Shown in pieces: positions 27,723 through 36,478 of a stretch of 47,473 bases of DNA (its first letter is position 1; each line of letters opens with the position of its first letter). A model generated the notes under the pieces. It ran no database searches, was not told the DNA's origin, and worked only from the letters and a program-made list of their open reading frames with translations. A program made the translations under genes and the position numbers. Source of the stretch: an uncultured Holophagaceae bacterium (GTDB lineage Bacteria > Acidobacteriota > Holophagae > Holophagales > Holophagaceae); contig CAIQPH010000039.1 in the NCBI GenBank assembly GCA_903873655.1, positions 1 through 47,473 of the forward strand, written 5' to 3'.

Positions 27723-28266
27723 GGTTTCCTCCACTTATCACCCAGTCTTGGTTCTTTGGTTGATCATTCAAGCGCTTCTCATAGCAACAGAATCGCAACC
27801 CGGGCCGGATCCTGAGCTCGATTTCACCGGCCATTGAATATCCCAGCCTTGGGAACAATCCCTGGGTCGCTTCATTTTGGGTGTTCGTATCTACCCGCAG
27901 CACCGAGATCCCACGCGTCCTCGCCACCGCCTCTGCCTGGAGCATCAGAGCCGTCGCGACCCCCTTCCCCTGGCAGGTGGGATCCACTGCCAGACGATGC
28001 ACCACCACGGCCAGTTCAGACAGATCCCATCCAACCTGGGCATATTCGGGCTCCTGGTCCGTGGTGATTGCCGCGACTCCAGCCAGCTTCCCGGCAACTT
28101 CTGCGACCCACAGCTGGGCTTTGGCCACGTCGCCCTCAAAAACTGCTGTGTTTGGATAATCGCTGCCCCATTGGAAGTTGCCCTGCGCCCTCATGCCTGG
28201 GACCACCTGGCGGATGAGTTCCATCACCGCGGGCACATCCTCGACTTTCCCTTGCCGCACTTGCAT
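27715..28266 (-). CDS. GNAT family N-acetyltransferase
   Basis: This 183-residue protein has the GNAT fold. LAVVVHRLAVDPTCQGKG with VATALM is the beta4-alpha3 segment that binds the acetyl-CoA pyrophosphate (Q/R-x-x-G-x-G/A), and VLRVDTNTQNEATQGLFPRLGY is the usual C-terminal part. The substrate is unknown. ATG 28266 has GGAG 7 bases upstream. Its last codons contain the ribosome site of the DUF4337 gene, so the two form a unit. It diverges from the small unknown gene at 28345. Confidence 0.88.
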   Translation of the reverse strand: MQVRQGKVEDVPAVMELIRQVVPGMRAQGNFQWGSDYPNTAVFEGDVAKAQLWVAEVAGKLAGVAAITTDQEPEYAQVGWDLSELAVVVHRLAVDPTCQGKGVATALMLQAEAVARTRGISVLRVDTNTQNEATQGLFPRLGYSMAGEIELRIRPGLRFCCYEKRLNDQPKNQDWVISGGNHG

Positions 28267-28344
28267 GACAGCTCCTGCCTTCATTGAGCATAGCCCGGGG
28301 GCGGCCGCAAGGCAGATGGAGGCATACTGCGGGTGGGGGTAGGA

Positions 28345-28812
28345 ATGGCGGTTGGCAGACTCAGCGGGGCCTGGATCCACCAGTTCGTTGTCGAGGTTTA
28401 CCCGAAGGGAGTCCTGCGCCGGGCGTTGCTTGATCATTTTGCCGCCATTCTCGTCTCCAAGAGGTCGAGCCGGGGTGCCAAGGGTCGGCTCGCACGGCGG
28501 CTCTACGGGAGGCTGTTGAGCCTCCAGCGGCGGGGCCTGATCACCCAGGAAGAGGGCATCGTGCACCCCGCGACCCTGGCCCGGAAGCCCAAGGCCGCAA
28601 AGCCGGATCTGGATCCCGCACTGGAACGACTGCTATTCAAGGCATTGCTGGCCGAGGACGGGCAGGGGGACGGCCACACGCCTGCGGCACTCCAGGAAGC
28701 TCGTCGGGGCTTCCTCTCCAGGGCTGTAGAGGCGGGATGGACCCTGGAACAGGCGGCGGGAAGCCTTGGGATCAAGGCCTCTCAGGCCGCGCAGATCCTG
28801 GAGTGGCGTTAG
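28345..28812 (+). CDS. Unknown protein with possible winged-helix and HTH segments
   Basis: I do not recognise this 155-residue protein. It is basic and mostly helical. Residues about 20-68 (RRALLDHFAAILVSKR ... LQRRGLITQEEGIVHP) read like a winged-helix fold ending in a wing. The C-terminal WTLEQAAGSLGIKASQAAQIL resembles a helix-turn-helix. DNA binding is therefore a reasonable guess, no more. A GTG at 28333 is an alternative start. The stop is 117 bases before the HU gene, which has its own likely promoter. Confidence 0.6.
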   Translation: MAVGRLSGAWIHQFVVEVYPKGVLRRALLDHFAAILVSKRSSRGAKGRLARRLYGRLLSLQRRGLITQEEGIVHPATLARKPKAAKPDLDPALERLLFKALLAEDGQGDGHTPAALQEARRGFLSRAVEAGWTLEQAAGSLGIKASQAAQILEWR

Positions 28813-28846
28813 GTCAGAGATCCAGAAAAACGAAGAAAATCAGTGC

Positions 28847-28875
28847 TTGAACTGTTTTGGAATTGAGGCAAGATT
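28847..28875 (+). promoter_or_regulatory. Possible sigma-70-type promoter of the HU gene
   Basis: TTGAAC (28847-28852) and AAGATT (28870-28875) are spaced by 17 bases in an AT-rich stretch unusual for this window. The -35 is good and the -10 weak. The position gives a 5' leader of about 50 bases before ATG 28930, which fits the hairpin described next. Confidence 0.4.
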
Positions 28876-28892
28876 CAAGCGGCATCTCACTC

Positions 28893-28908
28893 AGCGCCCG
28901 TTGGCGCT
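28893..28908 (+). promoter_or_regulatory. Leader hairpin upstream of the HU gene
   Basis: AGCGCC (28893-28898) and GGCGCT (28903-28908) form a perfect 6-bp stem with loop CGTT, followed by TTTCTT and then the AAAGGAGG ribosome site (28914-28921). It could be a weak attenuator or an mRNA-stabilising 5' hairpin for a highly expressed gene. Confidence 0.45.
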
Positions 28909-28929
28909 TTCTTAAAGGAGGCCTGCAAC

Positions 28930-29244
28930 ATGGCCGAGAACCTCACCAAGGCTGAACTCGTCGAAGCCGTCGCCAAGACTGCCGACATCACCAAGGCCGC
29001 CGCCGCTGCCGCCATCGGCTGCTTCCTTGAATCCATCGCCGGCCACGTCGGCAAGGGTGGCAAGGTCACACTGGTCGGCTTCGGCACCTTCAGCCAGAAG
29101 TCCCGCAAGGCTCGCACGGGTCGCAACCCCCAGACCGGCGCCGCCATCAAGATCGCCGCCTCGAAGTCGATGAGCTTCAAGGCCTCGAAGGCCGCCAAGG
29201 CTGCGAAGAAGGCCGCTCCGAAGAAGGCCGCGAAGAAGAAGTAG
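28930..29244 (+). CDS. HU-family nucleoid protein with histone H1-like lysine/alanine tail
   Basis: This 104-residue protein has the HU/IHF fold at residues 1-84: VTLVGFGTF (46-54) and the beta-arm TGRNPQTGAAIKIAASK (63-79), which inserts into the DNA minor groove. In place of the normal C terminus it carries a 20-residue tail (85-104) made almost only of Ala and Lys with one Pro, ending AAPKKAAKKK. Such tails bind DNA electrostatically and resemble eukaryotic histone H1 and the tailed HU proteins of actinobacteria. It has a strong ribosome site, its own likely promoter and a clear terminator, so it is a monocistronic, probably abundant protein. Confidence 0.95.
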   Translation: MAENLTKAELVEAVAKTADITKAAAAAAIGCFLESIAGHVGKGGKVTLVGFGTFSQKSRKARTGRNPQTGAAIKIAASKSMSFKASKAAKAAKKAAPKKAAKKK

Positions 29245-29261
29245 GAGCCTCAGGACCAAGG

Positions 29262-29295
29262 CTTAGGCCACCGCTTTTCGGTGGCCTAAGTTTTT
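29262..29295 (+). terminator. Rho-independent terminator of the HU gene
   Basis: CTTAGGCCACCG (29262-29273) pairs perfectly with CGGTGGCCTAAG (29279-29290) around loop CTTTT, and TTTTT follows at 29291-29295. The 12-bp stem lies 18 bases after the HU stop. On the opposite strand no T tract follows, so it mainly serves HU, although its stem lies just beyond the end of the convergent spmAB-like gene. Confidence 0.95.
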
Positions 29296-29303
29296 CGACG
29301 CTG

Positions 29304-30536
29304 CTACCGGAAGAAGATCATGGCCATGGCGAAGGCGCCCACGAAGCCGCAGAGGTCGGCGAACAAGGCGCAGGGCAGCACGGAGCGGGTCTTCTTGAGC
29401 CCGATGGCACCGGAGTAGAGGGCGATGACATAGAGGGTCGTATCTGTGCTGCCCTGGAGCAGGCAGGACAGCCTGCCCGTGAACGACTCCGGACCAAAAG
29501 ACTTCATGGCGTCGATGGTAAGACCCCTCGCGGCGCCCCCGGACAGCGGCTTCATGAGCATGGTGGGAAACGCCCCCGCCGAGGCCGTCGGCAGGCCGGT
29601 CCACGCCATGCCGGCCCAGATCCCCTTCACGACCAGTTCCATGCCGCCCGAGGCGCGGAAGACGCCTACCGCCACCAGGATGCCCACCAGAAATGGGATC
29701 AGCAAAAGGGCAGTCTGGAAGCCTTCCTTGGCGCCCTCGATGAACACCTCCCAGGCGTTCACCTTCTTGAAGGAGGCCAGCAGCAGGAACCAGATGATCG
29801 CAGCCAGCATCAGGCCGGTTCCCAGCGTGGTGGACACCGCTTCGACCCGGTCGTGGGGCAGACTGGCGATCAGTGAGACCCCGCCACCGAGCAGGACCGC
29901 GACGCCGACGATCCACGCGAGCAGCACCGGATCCCACAGCTTCACGCGCTGCACCAGGGCCACGGCGAGAAAGCCACCTGCCACCGAACAGGCGCTGGCG
30001 ACCAGGATCGGCAGGAAGATATCGGCCGGGTTCCGGGCGCCCGCCGTCGCACGCAGGGCCATGATGCTCACCGGAAACAGGGTGAGACTCGCCGCATGCA
30101 GCACCATGAACATCACCTGGTGGTCAGTGGCGGTGCCCGGGTTCGGATTGAGGCTTTCCAGTTCCTTCATGGCCTTGAGGCCTGCCGGGGTGGCGGCGTT
30201 GTCGAGGCCCAGCAGGTTGGCGGCAAAGTTGAGCACCATGGCGCCCGAAGCCGGGTGCTCGGAAGGCAGCCCGGGGAACACGCGCTGCAGCAGCGGGGAC
30301 AGGGCTTTGGACAGCAGCCGGACTGCGCCGGCCGCTTCGCCAACCTTCATCAGGCCCAGCCAGAGCGTGAGGGTGCCGGTGAGCCCCAGCGCCATCTCGA
30401 AGCCGGTTCTGGCCGAATCGAAGGTGGCCTGGGCCATGGCTGAAAACACCTGGGGGTCGGCGCCCGTGAACCAGCGCCAGGTGCCCAGGATTCCGGCCAG
30501 GAGGAACAGCCCCACCCACACCGCGTTCAATGCCAT
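29304..30536 (-). CDS. SpmA-SpmB fusion membrane protein (nucleoside-recognition/GATE domains)
   Basis: This 410-residue polytopic membrane protein joins two homologous halves. Residues about 1-200 match SpmA (LGLTGTLTLWLGLMKVGEAAG, NFAANLLGLDNAATPAGLKAM). Residues about 235-410 match SpmB (EGAKEGFQTALLLIPFLVGI, LMKPLSGGAARGL, GSTDTTLYVIALYSGAIG). In Bacillus the separate proteins affect spore core dehydration; fused forms occur in non-spore-formers, where the function is unknown. The gene has no sporulation context here. GGAGGAGGGG lies before the ATG, and the start overlaps the ABC exporter stop by 10 bases, making it the third gene of a (-) operon. Confidence 0.9.
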   Translation of the reverse strand: MALNAVWVGLFLLAGILGTWRWFTGADPQVFSAMAQATFDSARTGFEMALGLTGTLTLWLGLMKVGEAAGAVRLLSKALSPLLQRVFPGLPSEHPASGAMVLNFAANLLGLDNAATPAGLKAMKELESLNPNPGTATDHQVMFMVLHAASLTLFPVSIMALRATAGARNPADIFLPILVASACSVAGGFLAVALVQRVKLWDPVLLAWIVGVAVLLGGGVSLIASLPHDRVEAVSTTLGTGLMLAAIIWFLLLASFKKVNAWEVFIEGAKEGFQTALLLIPFLVGILVAVGVFRASGGMELVVKGIWAGMAWTGLPTASAGAFPTMLMKPLSGGAARGLTIDAMKSFGPESFTGRLSCLLQGSTDTTLYVIALYSGAIGLKKTRSVLPCALFADLCGFVGAFAMAMIFFR

Positions 30537-32413
30537 GGAGTCCCCTCCTCCTCCAAATTTGAAGCAGTGAAGTCTTCGCCAGGATTGATGAACTGATCCA
30601 TCTCCACCCCGTGCTGACGGTCATGCAGCTGTTTGTATCGCCCATCAAGGCTGAGCAGTTCTCTGTGAGTGCCTCGTTCGATGATCTCGCCGTGTTCGAC
30701 CACGAGGATCTGATCGGCGCTCTCGATGGTGCTAAGCCGGTGGGCGATGACAAAGGTCGTCCGGCCCGCTCGCAGCTTCCGAAGGCCGTCGCGGATCATG
30801 GCTTCGCTTTCGCTGTCGAGGCTGGAGGTAGCCTCGTCGAGCAGAAGAATCCGGGGATCCGCCAGGATGGCCCGGGCGATGGCCACCCGCTGACGCTGGC
30901 CACCCGACAGCTTCACGCCTCGTTCACCCACCACGGTGTCGTAGCCAAGATCAAAGCGATCCACGAATTCGTGGACATGGGCGATGCGTCCCACTGCCTC
31001 AATCTCTTCCCGGGTGGCTCCAGGTTTGGCGAACCCTATGTTGTCGGCCACGGAGCCGTCGAAGAGAAAGTTGTCCTGCATGACCACACCGAGCTTGGCG
31101 CGGTACTCCCGGAGCCGAAGGGTCTCGATGTTCTTGCCATCGACCAGAACCTGGCCTTGCTGGGGATGGTTGAAGGCCATGACGAGGGAGATGATGGTGC
31201 TCTTCCCGGAGCCGCTGGAACCCACCAGAGCCACCGTGCTGCCCGCTGGGACTTCAAAGGACACGCCCTTCAGGACCGGGCTCCCTTCCTCATAGGCGAA
31301 GTGGACATCCCGGAAGGCTACCGATCCGTCGACCGTGGGCAGGGGTTCGCGGCTCGCATCTTCCTGATCCTCGGTGGGCATGTCGAGGATCTCCCGGATC
31401 CGATCCAGACCCGCGAAGGCTTCGCTGACCTGGGTGCCGATGTTGGCGATCTGCACCACGGGCGCGGCCATCAGACCCACGAAAAAGGTATACATGATCA
31501 GGTCGCCCAGGGTCATCGAGCCGGCCAGGATGGCCCGGCCGCCGATGATCATGATCAGCACGCCGATAACGCCGACGATGGCGGTGCCGAAGGCGGTGAT
31601 GGCGCTGGTGCCGGTCAGGGTCCCGGCGATGTTCTTGAAGAGGCGTTCGGTTCCTTCGGCGAAGATCTTGCGTTCCCGGTCCTCGGCCACATAGACCTTC
31701 AGGATCCGGATGCCGCCCACGGACTCCGTAAGGCGCCCGGTGATGTCGGCCGTGATCTCACTGCGTTTCCGGAAGAGTGGTCTGAGCTTCCGGAAGGCCA
31801 GGGCCATGGCCCCGCCAAAGGCGGACAGGAAGATGACCGTCGCCAGGGTGAGCTTCCAGTTCAGCCAGAACAGCACGGCCAGGGAGATGGTGGCAGTGAG
31901 TAGGCCGCCCACAAGTTGGATGATCCCAGTCCCCACTAGGTTGCGGACACCTTCCGCATCGTTCATGACCCGTGAGATGACGACGCCGCTCTTGGTGCTG
32001 TCGAAGTAGTGGATGGGCAGCCGCAGGATGTGGTCCTGCACCCGCTGGCGCATGGTCATGATGGCCCGCTGGGCCGCCACACTCACTACTTGCGAGTTGG
32101 CGTAACTGGTGATGGCCTGCAGCAGGGTGGCGGCACCCGAACCCAGTGCCAGGGGCAACAGGAGGTGGCCGTTGTGCTTCCCGATGACCTCATCAATCAG
32201 GTATTTCGTGCTGGCAGGCAGCACCAGGCCGGCCAGGCGGCTAATGAGCATGAGAAACAAACCCAGGGCCAGGGAGCCGCGATGCTGCCGCAGGAGCGCC
32301 CGGGCTTCACGCCAGGCCCGGGCCGTGTCCACATTGGGTTTCGTCCTGGACTCGGTCATGCGGCGGCCAGGGGAGGGTAAGGGGATGGAGCCCATGCGGG
32401 AGAGCCGGGCCAT
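30527..32413 (-). CDS. MsbA-like ABC exporter (fused membrane and ATPase domains)
   Basis: This 628-residue half-transporter works as a homodimer. Residues about 45-330 hold six membrane helices of type IV exporter topology (LPIHYFDSTKSGVVISRVMND is the coupling region). Residues about 360-600 form the ATPase: Walker A GSSGSGKST, Q-loop VMQDNFLF, signature LSGGQRQRVAIARAI, Walker B LLLDEATSSLD and H-loop IAHRLST. The closest type is the lipid A/lipid flippase MsbA, but drug or peptide exporters share this layout. The ATG directly follows the esterase stop (TGAATG), so translation is coupled; a second ATG 18 codons inside is an alternative. About 25 acidic, polar residues extend the C terminus. 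Confidence 0.93.
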   Translation of the reverse strand: MARLSRMGSIPLPSPGRRMTESRTKPNVDTARAWREARALLRQHRGSLALGLFLMLISRLAGLVLPASTKYLIDEVIGKHNGHLLLPLALGSGAATLLQAITSYANSQVVSVAAQRAIMTMRQRVQDHILRLPIHYFDSTKSGVVISRVMNDAEGVRNLVGTGIIQLVGGLLTATISLAVLFWLNWKLTLATVIFLSAFGGAMALAFRKLRPLFRKRSEITADITGRLTESVGGIRILKVYVAEDRERKIFAEGTERLFKNIAGTLTGTSAITAFGTAIVGVIGVLIMIIGGRAILAGSMTLGDLIMYTFFVGLMAAPVVQIANIGTQVSEAFAGLDRIREILDMPTEDQEDASREPLPTVDGSVAFRDVHFAYEEGSPVLKGVSFEVPAGSTVALVGSSGSGKSTIISLVMAFNHPQQGQVLVDGKNIETLRLREYRAKLGVVMQDNFLFDGSVADNIGFAKPGATREEIEAVGRIAHVHEFVDRFDLGYDTVVGERGVKLSGGQRQRVAIARAILADPRILLLDEATSSLDSESEAMIRDGLRKLRAGRTTFVIAHRLSTIESADQILVVEHGEIIERGTHRELLSLDGRYKQLHDRQHGVEMDQFINPGEDFTASNLEEEGTPWH

Positions 32414-33103
32414 TCAGGGCCTGCCCTGGAGGACGGGATCGAGGGTGGCCCAGACATGGTCCGCCACCACGCGGGCCCCATCTGCATTCGGGTGAATGCC
32501 ATCGGGTTGGTTCAGCTTCGGATCCATGGCGACTCCTTCAAGCAGGAATGGCAGCAGGGGGATTTGATAGTGCTTGGCAAGGCTGGGGAAGATTCTGGCG
32601 AAGGCGGTCCGATACTCTATGCCGTAGTTCTCGGGGAGTTGGATGCCAGCCAGCACCACCCGTGAACCCTCCTTCTTGGCACGGTCCAGGATCATCCGGA
32701 GATTCTGTTCCGTCGCTGCGACCGGCACACCCCGAAGCCCATCGTTGGCCCCGAGGCAGACAAACAGCACATCCACCTGTCGCCTGAAAACCCAGTCGAG
32801 CCGGGCCACCCCCCCAGCTGTCGTGTCGCCACTGACGCCGGCGTTGATGACCTTCCAGGGGCGACCTTCAGAGGCCAGACGGGCCTCGATGAGGGCTGGG
32901 AAAGCCTGCTCTGTGGAAAGGCCCAGGCCGGCCGTCAGGCTGTCCCCAAGAAAGACCAGGGTGCCCTTGGAGGCTGGACGGGGTGATTGAACCGCTGATG
33001 GAATCGCCGAGCCTGACGCTGGTTCCTGGGCCTTCCAGTTGCAGGCGCCCGCCAGGGCGACCAGGACAGTGAACACGGCGGCGGAATGGCAGGCCTTCCT
33101 CAT
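32414..33103 (-). CDS. TesA-like SGNH esterase/lysophospholipase, probable lipoprotein
   Basis: This 229-residue SGNH hydrolase has all four blocks: GDSL (53-56, nucleophile S55), the Gly of NAGVSGD (G92), GAND (N120) and DGIHPN (D201, H204). E. coli TesA is a periplasmic thioesterase, protease and lysophospholipase of this type. The N terminus MRKACHSAAVFTVLVALAGA then C21 looks like a signal peptide, possibly lipidated, though the lipobox AGAC is not ideal. Codons upstream of 33103 are open but add no signal. It diverges from an ABC ATPase/FtsX permease pair, the same arrangement as tesA/ybbA-ybbP, and is coupled to the exporter gene downstream. Confidence 0.9.
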   Translation of the reverse strand: MRKACHSAAVFTVLVALAGACNWKAQEPASGSAIPSAVQSPRPASKGTLVFLGDSLTAGLGLSTEQAFPALIEARLASEGRPWKVINAGVSGDTTAGGVARLDWVFRRQVDVLFVCLGANDGLRGVPVAATEQNLRMILDRAKKEGSRVVLAGIQLPENYGIEYRTAFARIFPSLAKHYQIPLLPFLLEGVAMDPKLNQPDGIHPNADGARVVADHVWATLDPVLQGRP

Positions 33104-33188
33104 CGTTGAAGCATCGCATGACCTCGTCCAACCTTGCATCCACCGGAACCTGGGCCAAAGAAGGCTAGGCTGATATCGAGGGCCTTGC

Positions 33189-33860
33189 ATGATCTCCCTT
33201 CGATCCGTCTCAAAAACCTTCCGGTCCCCCTCAGGGGAGCTCCTCCGGGTGCTTCAGGACGTGAGTCTGGAGATCCCGGCGGGTGCGTCGGTGGCCATCC
33301 AGGGTCCCAGCGGCAGTGGCAAGAGCACTCTGCTGGGGCTGATGGCAGGCCTGGACCAGCCAACCTCCGGGGAGGTGGTGGTGAATGAGCAATCCATCAC
33401 GGGCCTGAGTGAAGTGGCCCTGTCACGCTTCCGTGCACAGAATCTCGGGTTTGTCTTCCAGGCCTACCACCTGCTACCTCATTTCTCGGCCCTGCAGAAT
33501 GTCGTGATCGCGGCGGAGATTGCCGGTCTGCCTGCGGCCGAAGCGAAGGCCATGGAGTCGCTGGCCATGGTTGGCCTACAGGACCGGGCTGAGCACCTCC
33601 CGGCCCAGCTCAGCGGGGGGGAATGCCAGCGGGTCGCGCTGGCCCGGGCCGTCGTGGCGCGGCCTCCGATTCTGCTTTGCGACGAACCGACCGGGTCGCT
33701 GGATCCCGTCAACGCAGATCGAGTTTTCGACCTGCTGCTGGAACTGCAGCGGGACCTTGGGGCCACCCTGGTGCTGGTGACCCATGACGCCCAACTCGCC
33801 AGTCGCATGGGGCTTCATATCGCACTGGAACGGGGACGGATCGTGGCGGGCGTGGCATGA
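33189..33860 (+). CDS. ABC ATPase, YbbA/LolD-like
   Basis: This 223-residue ATPase belongs to the LolD/MacB/YbbA group that energises FtsX-type permeases without direct transport through a channel. Walker A is GPSGSGKSTL, the Q-loop FVFQAYHLLPHFSA, the signature LSGGECQRVALARAV, Walker B LLCDEPTGSLD and the H-loop VTHDA. GAGGG lies 6 bases before ATG 33189. The gene ends in ATGA overlap with the permease. The divergent esterase identifies it as the YbbA equivalent more than a LolD. Confidence 0.93.
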   Translation: MISLRSVSKTFRSPSGELLRVLQDVSLEIPAGASVAIQGPSGSGKSTLLGLMAGLDQPTSGEVVVNEQSITGLSEVALSRFRAQNLGFVFQAYHLLPHFSALQNVVIAAEIAGLPAAEAKAMESLAMVGLQDRAEHLPAQLSGGECQRVALARAVVARPPILLCDEPTGSLDPVNADRVFDLLLELQRDLGATLVLVTHDAQLASRMGLHIALERGRIVAGVA

Positions 33861-36427
33861 AGTTCGCGCTTCGCATGGCCCTGCGGGAAGGCTCCCGTCA
33901 GAAGGGCCGTCTCCTGGTCATCGCCCTCTGCCTGGCGGTGGGCTTCGCAGCGTTCTTCGCGACCTATGGGTTCAGCGCCCGGGTGCTCGGTGGCATCCGG
34001 GCTGAGTCCAGGTCCCTGCTTGGGGCCGACTTCTCGATCACCTCCACAGGTGAATTCCCAGAGGAGGTGGTCCGCCAGGCGACCGTGCTGACCGGCATCC
34101 AGGGCCACAGCCTGGTCTATGACCTGGTGAGCATGGCTCACACCGGGGAAGGGGATGCCATCCTCAGTCGCCTAGTGGAGGTTCGGGCCGTGGACGCCTC
34201 CTATCCCCTGGTGGGGAGACTGGAACTCCAGGCGAAAGGAATGCCCAACGGAGCCAGGGTCGCGGGCTCTGGAGCTGTCTTCGTGGAGCGGGGACTGGCC
34301 GACACCTGGGGCCTGCAGGCCGATCCCAACGGAACCCTGGCCAGCCATTCGGCTCTGGTCATCGGGGATGGAGCTCTGCCCATCGGCGGGGTCATCACTC
34401 TGGATGAAAGCCGTCAGGCCAGTGCCTTCACTTTGGGCCCCCGGATCCTGGTGGACCGCGCAGATGCTGGACGCCTCGGCCTGCTCACTCCGCGAGCGCG
34501 TTTCACGGGGCGGCTGCTGCTGACCTCGACCCCGGGGGCTGATGTCGAACGGGTGCGGAAGGCTCTTGACACCGTTGTCGGAAGCGCCACGAAGCGGCTT
34601 CGGCTTCGTAGCCATGAGGAAGCGGCCACGGCCCTTGCCCGTCCCATCCGCAATTTGAATCGCTTTGTCCAGCAGTTGGGTCTCGCCACCCTGCTGCTCG
34701 CCATGCTGGGGGCATGGGCGATCCTGACGGCCTTCCTGGACGCCCGGTCCCGGGACGCAGCCATCTTGCGCTGTTTGGGGGCGGACCCCATGGCACCTGC
34801 GCAGATCTACGGGCTGCTGACGATGCTGCTGCTGGGAGCAGCCCTGATGCTGGGGTTGGCGGCAGGCCTCGCCATCTCCGCGGTGATTCCGCGTTGGCTG
34901 GGGGACCTGTTGCCCAGCGTCATCCACGAGGGCGCCACCGCGACACCACCCTTGCTTGAAACTGCCCTGGCCGTGGCGATGATTGCCCTCCTGACCTTGC
35001 CGCCCTTGGTCCGGCTGGGGGAGGTGAAACCCCTCACCCTGCTGAGGGAGGGCGCCGACCTACGGGGTGGGCGGGTCTGGCTGAGCCGGACCTGCGCAGG
35101 ACTGGCGCTGCTCCTGGCCGTACTGCTGCTCATCCGCAACGCCCCCAGCCTGGTGGTAGGTGTGGGCACGGCCCTGGGCATGGCCCTGCTGTTCCTGTTG
35201 CTCTACGGGGCGGCCCGGCTGCTGCTGCGTGTTTACCGTGGCAGTGCGAAGGCCATGCCTTTGTCTGTCCGCCTGGCCTTCGGGCAGCTTGGGGCCCGGC
35301 CGGGGCTGACTGCGCTGATGATGGCCGTGATGGGCCTGGCGGTCTTCCTCACCACGGCCACGCAATTCATCAAGGACGACATCGTGGCGCCCATCGCCTC
35401 CCAGCAGGGGCAGGGAAACCGTCCGAACCTGTTCTTCCTGGACGTGCAGCCCGCCCAGAGGGATCAGATTGCCACCCGGTTGAAGGCTGAGACTGGCCGG
35501 GACCCGATGGCAGCGCCAATCATCCGGGCCCGGCTCGCTGCGATCGGCGGGAAACCGGTGCGGGAAACCAGGGCCAGGGGAAGGGATGACGACCCCGGGG
35601 AGCAGCAGGGAGAGGGGTTCCGGAACCGGGAACAGAACCTCACCTGGCGGGAGCGGCTGGGTGCTTCCGAAGCCATTTCTGCGGGCAGGTTCTGGGATCC
35701 AGGGCTCACCCAATCGGATGAGATCTCGCTCGAACAGGGCTTTGCCGATTCCATTGGCGCCAAACTCGGCGACGCGCTGACCTTTGATGTCTCGGGCCAG
35801 GCAGTGAACGGCAGGGTCACCAGCCTGCGCAAGGTCATGTGGCAGAGTTTCCAGCCGAACTTCTTCATCGTGATGCACCCATCCTTGCTGCGGGGTGCCC
35901 CAACCGTTCACCTGCTCGCCGCCGAGGCCGACTCTGCTGCCAAGAGCCGCATCCAGGTGGCCATGGCCAAGGAGTTCCCGAACGTGACGCTCATCGATGT
36001 GACGGATGTGGTGGCGAAGGTGGGGCGCGTGCTGGATCTCATCGCGATCATCACGCGGGCCCTGGCGACCTTGATGCTGGCCTCGGCCCTGCTGGTGCTG
36101 ACCGCCAGCCTGATCGCGGGCCGGCTTGGCCGCCAGAAGGACCTGGCCCTGCTGCGTACCATTGGAGCATCGCATGGCACCCTGCTGCGCAGCCTGGTCT
36201 GGGAGTTTCTGGTCCTGGGGGGCAGCTCTGCCCTGTTGGCGACCAGCCTGGCCTGGGTCCTGGCCAGGAGCTACACCAGCCGTGTCCTGGAACTGCCAAC
36301 CCATCCAGGGGTCGGTCTGGGCCTGCTGCTGATGGCCGCATCCGCGGGTTTGACCTTGCTGGTGGGCGTGACCGGAAGCCTGCGGGTTCTGGAGACCAAG
36401 CCCATGGACGTGCTCCGCGGGGAGTAG
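33857..36427 (+). CDS. FtsX-type permease, YbbP-like
   Basis: This 856-residue inner-membrane protein has an N-terminal membrane anchor (about 16-36), a large periplasmic domain (about 37-255) and a first group of helices (about 270-395). A second group follows (about 410-510), then another periplasmic region (about 520-725) and a final group of helices (about 735-845). This is the long ten-helix YbbP architecture, twice the usual FtsX/LolE size. FtsX cores are at about 275-395 and 735-850. The C terminus KPMDVLRGE and the internal VKPLTLLREG are the coupling helices for the ATPase. It probably extracts hydrophobic molecules from the membrane for the nearby TesA-like enzyme (inference from the E. 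coli arrangement). Confidence 0.92.
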   Translation: MKFALRMALREGSRQKGRLLVIALCLAVGFAAFFATYGFSARVLGGIRAESRSLLGADFSITSTGEFPEEVVRQATVLTGIQGHSLVYDLVSMAHTGEGDAILSRLVEVRAVDASYPLVGRLELQAKGMPNGARVAGSGAVFVERGLADTWGLQADPNGTLASHSALVIGDGALPIGGVITLDESRQASAFTLGPRILVDRADAGRLGLLTPRARFTGRLLLTSTPGADVERVRKALDTVVGSATKRLRLRSHEEAATALARPIRNLNRFVQQLGLATLLLAMLGAWAILTAFLDARSRDAAILRCLGADPMAPAQIYGLLTMLLLGAALMLGLAAGLAISAVIPRWLGDLLPSVIHEGATATPPLLETALAVAMIALLTLPPLVRLGEVKPLTLLREGADLRGGRVWLSRTCAGLALLLAVLLLIRNAPSLVVGVGTALGMALLFLLLYGAARLLLRVYRGSAKAMPLSVRLAFGQLGARPGLTALMMAVMGLAVFLTTATQFIKDDIVAPIASQQGQGNRPNLFFLDVQPAQRDQIATRLKAETGRDPMAAPIIRARLAAIGGKPVRETRARGRDDDPGEQQGEGFRNREQNLTWRERLGASEAISAGRFWDPGLTQSDEISLEQGFADSIGAKLGDALTFDVSGQAVNGRVTSLRKVMWQSFQPNFFIVMHPSLLRGAPTVHLLAAEADSAAKSRIQVAMAKEFPNVTLIDVTDVVAKVGRVLDLIAIITRALATLMLASALLVLTASLIAGRLGRQKDLALLRTIGASHGTLLRSLVWEFLVLGGSSALLATSLAWVLARSYTSRVLELPTHPGVGLGLLLMAASAGLTLLVGVTGSLRVLETKPMDVLRGE

Positions 36428-36478
36428 GGCGGTCCTCTCCCCACGAGAATGATGTGGGCAAGGCGTTGAACATTGCCC

